Shown here: one piece after another, positions 4,991 through 7,933 of the stretch
How positions within the stretch are numbered: the first letter of the stretch is position 1
Layout of the letters: each line of letters starts with the position of its first letter
Notes under the pieces: model-generated
What the model was told of the DNA's origin: nothing
The model's database searches: none
Seen by the model: only the letters and a program-made list of their open reading frames with translations
Translations under genes and position numbers: made by a program
Assembly (NCBI GenBank): GCA_017425725.1
Contig: JAFOXU010000107.1
Coordinates: 1-7,933 of the forward strand
Source: Alphaproteobacteria bacterium
GTDB taxonomy: Bacteria > Pseudomonadota > Alphaproteobacteria > Rs-D84
DNA: 7,933 bases
Direction of reading: 5' to 3'

Positions 4991-6568
4991 TACAAACTTT
5001 TCTGGAACCAGATTACATATTGACTTCCAAATACGTCTGAACACAGATGTGTCTGGGGCACGTTTATGAACCTGGGGAGTTTTATCAGTCGAACGTTGCC
5101 CCGTCCAGACAGTATTTCCATGCCCATCCAGTGTCACATGCCATGATGTTTTTGTATCTTTGATGATCATTTCACGCAACTTGTTGGCAAAATCACGGCT
5201 TTCGAATATCGCCACATTTTCTGTGTTATAGTATGCACTGCGTGGATCCAAATTAAAACTGCCAATCCAAGAAATATTATCATCAAATACCATTGTTTTA
5301 CTGTGCAAGACAGAAAAACTGGACTGTTTTCTTTCACGGTCATGTTCTTTGCCACGCAAATTTTCTGCAGACACCATAAATTCATACACAGATGCCCCAG
5401 ATTCAATCAATTTCTTTCTGTACTTTTCCCATTTTGCGTAAACCGTTGGCGCATTCGTCGATGCCAGTGAATTTGTCACAATGGTCATGTGTACGCCTGC
5501 ATTCTCTTCGTTCAAGACACTTTCCAGACCGCCCTGCCCCGGCACAAAGTATGCAGCCGACATATACACAGAATCTTTGGTTTTTTTCCATAAATGTTGC
5601 AACGCCCGAACGATATCGCCACGATATTGTTCTTTTTCATCCATTGTCATTTCCACTTTCTGTGGTGGGTCTGCCAAGAATTTTCCACGTCCCCAACTAA
5701 AATCAAAATCTTTGTGTTTAAATGCCTGTTGCGCCATATTGATAATATTGTTGTATGCTTTAACTTCTTCTGCGCTTTTGCGTTCTATTTCTGCGAATTT
5801 TCGTTCCAGTTTACGCAATGCTTTTTTTGATTTTGCCTTTGGAAATACGGATGCAGGTATTGATAAGTGATGATTCCAGTATTCATTAAAACTGTCTGTG
5901 GCATAATGCGTCATATCACCGATAAACAATACGTCTGTATCCGAAAAGTTAGATGCTGTTTCCGGATAAAAATAGTTACTGCCGACATTTCGACCACCTG
6001 TGATATATGCAATATTATCAACAATAAACAGTTTATTATGCATGCGTGAATTTAATCGGTTAAAATCCATCAAGAATTGCGGATAATATAAAATCTTGGA
6101 CCGATTTGGCACAGTGTTAAAAATTTTAACCTCTATATTAGGGTGCTGATTCAACAGCGTGACATCAACAATGTCTGACTTGGTTCCATAATCGTCCAGC
6201 AAAATACGCACCTTGACCCCACGATCGGCAGCACGTTTTAATTCACCAATCAAAACACGTGACGAAAAATCATTACTGTATATATATGTCTGTAAATCGA
6301 TTGTTTTTGTTGCCATACGTGCAAATGCGGAACGGATTACAAACGCAGACAATCCATCTTCGATTAATGTCGCCCCAGACACACGATTTCCACCAGACAA
6401 TTCATCGGCATAACATTGTGCAATTGGTGTTTCATACGGATCATAATTAAAATCAACTGTTCCAACCTTGGGCACATAGTTATCCAAACGTGCATCATGC
6501 ACAGTCGTAGGCACAGTTGTACATCCCATCAAAGGTAATGTAAAAATCCAAAAAGCAACTTTTTTCAT
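4988..6568 (-). CDS. clsC: Cardiolipin synthase C-like lipoprotein (phospholipase D family)
   Basis: A 526-residue phospholipase D-family enzyme with two HKD motifs: HNKLFIVD (H177, K179, D184), followed by GGRNVGSNYF, and HSKTMVFD (H422, K424, D429), followed by GSFNLDPRS. Further ClsC hallmarks are TNSLASTNAP (365-374) with the following YRKKLIESGASVYE, and the TSWHVTLDGHGNTVW segment near the end. ClsC joins phosphatidyl groups to form cardiolipin, in E. coli from phosphatidylglycerol and phosphatidylethanolamine. It is longer than E. coli ClsC (473), partly through a lysine/glutamate-rich helix at about 246-286. The N-terminus is a lipoprotein signal with lipobox LMGC (C16), and T17 at +2 suggests outer-membrane sorting. 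The start could instead be the GTG at 6575-6577, which has AAAGAG 6 nt upstream. The longer frame from a TTG at 6631 overlaps the promoter and was rejected. Confidence 0.92.
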   Translation of the reverse strand: MKKVAFWIFTLPLMGCTTVPTTVHDARLDNYVPKVGTVDFNYDPYETPIAQCYADELSGGNRVSGATLIEDGLSAFVIRSAFARMATKTIDLQTYIYSNDFSSRVLIGELKRAADRGVKVRILLDDYGTKSDIVDVTLLNQHPNIEVKIFNTVPNRSKILYYPQFLMDFNRLNSRMHNKLFIVDNIAYITGGRNVGSNYFYPETASNFSDTDVLFIGDMTHYATDSFNEYWNHHLSIPASVFPKAKSKKALRKLERKFAEIERKSAEEVKAYNNIINMAQQAFKHKDFDFSWGRGKFLADPPQKVEMTMDEKEQYRGDIVRALQHLWKKTKDSVYMSAAYFVPGQGGLESVLNEENAGVHMTIVTNSLASTNAPTVYAKWEKYRKKLIESGASVYEFMVSAENLRGKEHDRERKQSSFSVLHSKTMVFDDNISWIGSFNLDPRSAYYNTENVAIFESRDFANKLREMIIKDTKTSWHVTLDGHGNTVWTGQRSTDKTPQVHKRAPDTSVFRRIWKSICNLVPEKFV

Positions 6569-6602
6569 CAACGACACTGTGCACTCTTTTTTCAACCAGA
6601 AT

Positions 6603-6631
6603 ATTATATTAGAACCTACATAATTTCGCAA
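6603..6631 (-). promoter_or_regulatory. Promoter of clsC
   Basis: On the minus strand, -35 TTGCGA (6626-6631) and a perfect -10 TATAAT (6603-6608) are spaced by 17 bp. Transcription should start near 6596, just before the GTG/ATG start candidates, which rules out translation from the in-frame TTG at 6631. Confidence 0.7.
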
Positions 6632-6701
6632 GCAAATTCATTATACTTTTTAATAAATTATGAAATCATTCCTAAATAATGAATTATTCTTGTTTTTTCA
6701 C

Positions 6702-6730
6702 TTGTCACATAATTGACAATGTGATAAAAT
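6702..6730 (+). promoter_or_regulatory. Promoter and dyad operator candidate for the exported protein gene
   Basis: The -35 TTGTCA (6702-6707) and -10 TAAAAT (6725-6730) have a 17-bp spacer and a TGn extension before the -10. Overlapping it are a perfect dyad, TTGTCA-N6-TGACAA (6702-6719), and a wider imperfect one, TTGTCACAT/ATGTGATAA (6702-6710 with 6719-6727, 8 of 9). A dimeric regulator could cover the whole promoter, but I cannot name one. Confidence 0.55.
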
Positions 6731-6757
6731 AACGCATAAGGAATGAAGGGATTTACT

Positions 6758-7867
6758 ATGAAAAGATTGATTGTTGTATTAAGTGGATTGTTGGTTTTGC
6801 CTGCATTTGCGGACATCACACCGATTAGCAGTGGCACCACAAACACACCTGTGGCACAGCCATCACGTGCCGTACCACGTGGGTCTGCGACGGCAAATCG
6901 TGCCACATCACGTGTAACCCCCAGTACAACATCTGGTGTCAGCGCCCGTGACGTCAGCACACGTAATTCCCAATCATCAAGAAATGCAACAACTGCACGC
7001 ACAGGCGTACAAACCGTTGAACGCAGCGCAACAGGAAATATTGGCCGTGTTGCATCACGTCCATCACGTAACGTTGGCGAAATGGCTGAAAACACTGTAA
7101 CGACACGTCGTGCGATGCCTGCGAACACAAATCCTGGTGTAACTGCACGTGTTGGGATGATGGCACCAACGGTTGCCAACCGTGTTAGTTCACGTTCATC
7201 TGCGGCAATTCAGGCACGTGCCCCAACCACCATTTCTGTATCTGCGGCGGCACCTATTATGATTGAAGACGAAGAAGAACAAATCATAACAACAACCGAA
7301 GAAAAGCAGACTGCAATTTCAAACATGGATGAAATTGTACAAATGACAGATTACTGTAAATCACAGTATACTGCATGTATGGATAATTTCTGTAATGTCT
7401 TGGACGACAATCAGGGTCGTTGTTCTTGTTCAAAGAATATCAAAAATTATGAAAAAACAGAAAACGCATTAAAGGCCGCAACCGAGGCATTACAAGACGT
7501 TTCACAGCAGATTCAATATATCGGCCTGACCAAGGATGATATCGAAACACTGTTCAGCCAGACCGAGGCGGAAATCGCAATGCAGTCTACGACAGACAGC
7601 ACACAGTTAAAGAACGATTTGGATAACATCAAAGATATGATTGTCGGTATCAAAACAGGCACCGCATCGTCATCTGAAACAGGCGTATCATTTGACTTGT
7701 CTGGATTGATGGACTTTAACATCGACAGCACTGGCTTTGATTTAACAGCATTGTTTGCTGGCAATAACACAAACACAACCAGTATCAGCAACCAACGTGG
7801 CGAACAGTTGTATAAAACAGCACAGGCACGTTGTAAAACAGCAGTATTGAATACATGTCAGGCATAG
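6758..7867 (+). CDS. Exported Arg/Ser/Thr-rich protein with cysteine cluster, frame ended by TAG
   Basis: I do not recognise a named family. The first 18 residues are a typical Sec signal (MKRLIVVLSG... ending in AFA before D19), so the 351-residue mature part is exported. Residues 20-168 are low-complexity, rich in Ser, Thr, Ala, Asn and regularly spaced Arg, almost without acidic residues. An acidic patch (EDEEEQ, 170-175) follows. A conserved-looking domain then begins with C200, C207, C212, C222 and C224 (DYCKSQYTACMDNFCNVLDD...), with helical segments to about 300. A Gly/Asn/Thr stretch and another cysteine pair (C359, C367) follow. The ATG at 6758 has GAAGGGA 6 nt upstream; an ATG at 6743 is too close to its AAGGA. 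Reading stops at TAG (7865-7867) with no terminator after it, and the same frame continues to the edge, so the real protein is probably longer. Confidence 0.82.
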   Translation: MKRLIVVLSGLLVLPAFADITPISSGTTNTPVAQPSRAVPRGSATANRATSRVTPSTTSGVSARDVSTRNSQSSRNATTARTGVQTVERSATGNIGRVASRPSRNVGEMAENTVTTRRAMPANTNPGVTARVGMMAPTVANRVSSRSSAAIQARAPTTISVSAAAPIMIEDEEEQIITTTEEKQTAISNMDEIVQMTDYCKSQYTACMDNFCNVLDDNQGRCSCSKNIKNYEKTENALKAATEALQDVSQQIQYIGLTKDDIETLFSQTEAEIAMQSTTDSTQLKNDLDNIKDMIVGIKTGTASSSETGVSFDLSGLMDFNIDSTGFDLTALFAGNNTNTTSISNQRGEQLYKTAQARCKTAVLNTCQA

Positions 7868-7933
7868 GGTGTTGACGTTTCAATTATCACAAATTCATAC
7901 GATTTGGAAATCGATAAACAATGTATCGCATAC
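7865..7933 (+). other. In-frame TAG followed by coding-like continuation of the exported protein
   Basis: After the TAG, 22 sense codons in the same frame run to the edge and include YDLEIDKQCIAY. Codon choice (GAC, GTT, ACA, TTG, GAA, ATC, GCA) matches the gene before the stop, and a further cysteine extends its cysteine pattern. The other complete genes all end in TAA. This may be a nonsense mutation (for example CAG to TAG), a read-through stop or an assembly error. With only 22 codons, a true end followed by another start cannot be excluded. Confidence 0.5.

Noticed and set aside
6569..6631. Longer clsC start at the TTG at 6629-6631
   Set aside because: It would place the -10 TATAAT inside the coding region and put about 21 residues before the lipoprotein signal peptide.
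6675..6688. Small AT palindrome AATAATGAATTATT between clsC and the exported protein
   Set aside because: It is purely AT and 14 bp long, expected by chance in this composition, with no link to a promoter element.
6658..7179. 173-codon open frame on the minus strand opposite the exported protein
   Set aside because: Its residues mirror the CGT-rich low-complexity codons of the plus-strand gene, it has no ribosome site, and it covers the plus-strand promoter. It is a shadow frame.
7865..7867. Genome-wide reassignment of TAG to an amino acid
   Set aside because: No other in-frame TAG occurs in roughly 1,900 codons of the remaining genes, so a single local event is more likely.

Overview
The window looks like chromosomal DNA of an AT-rich proteobacterium, most likely an alphaproteobacterium. 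The main clue is an IHF alpha-type protein ending in ARRVVSFRPS, close to the alphaproteobacterial form. Supporting clues are a ClsC-type cardiolipin synthase with a lipoprotein signal, sigma70-like promoters (several of the form TTGNNN/TATAAT) and compact intergenic regions. All five genes whose ends can be seen and trusted stop with TAA. I see no CRISPR array, transposase or integrase.

Left part, all on the minus strand: a soluble M48-type metalloprotease gene runs off the left edge (956 to 1). Upstream of it is ihfA (1333-1043), followed by a 627-residue protein of unknown function (3319-1436). Each of these has its own promoter. ihfA and the 627-residue gene end in A-tract/GC-stem/T-tract hairpins that touch or overlap the stop codon.

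Middle: tRNA-Arg(CCT) lies on the plus strand at 3425-3500. A 19-bp exact copy of its 3' end recurs 114 bp downstream, and the interval is packed with short inverted repeats. Converging on it is a minus-strand gene for a BtaA/DUF3419-like SAM-binding protein (4515-3619), which appears to have an almost leaderless transcript.

Right part: a small MerT-like cysteine-rich membrane protein (4633-4965, plus) converges on clsC (6568-4988, minus), and the two share one bidirectional terminator. Divergent from clsC is an exported, Arg/Ser/Thr-rich protein with a cysteine cluster (from 6758, plus). Its reading frame is broken by a TAG at 7865-7867, yet it seems to continue as coding sequence to the right edge.

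Most genes seem to be separate transcription units, so no single pathway links them. A loose theme is the cell envelope and lipids: clsC makes cardiolipin, the BtaA-like protein may act on lipids, and there are one exported and one membrane protein. The points most worth a second look are the tRNA 3'-end duplication with its structured spacer, and the in-frame TAG.
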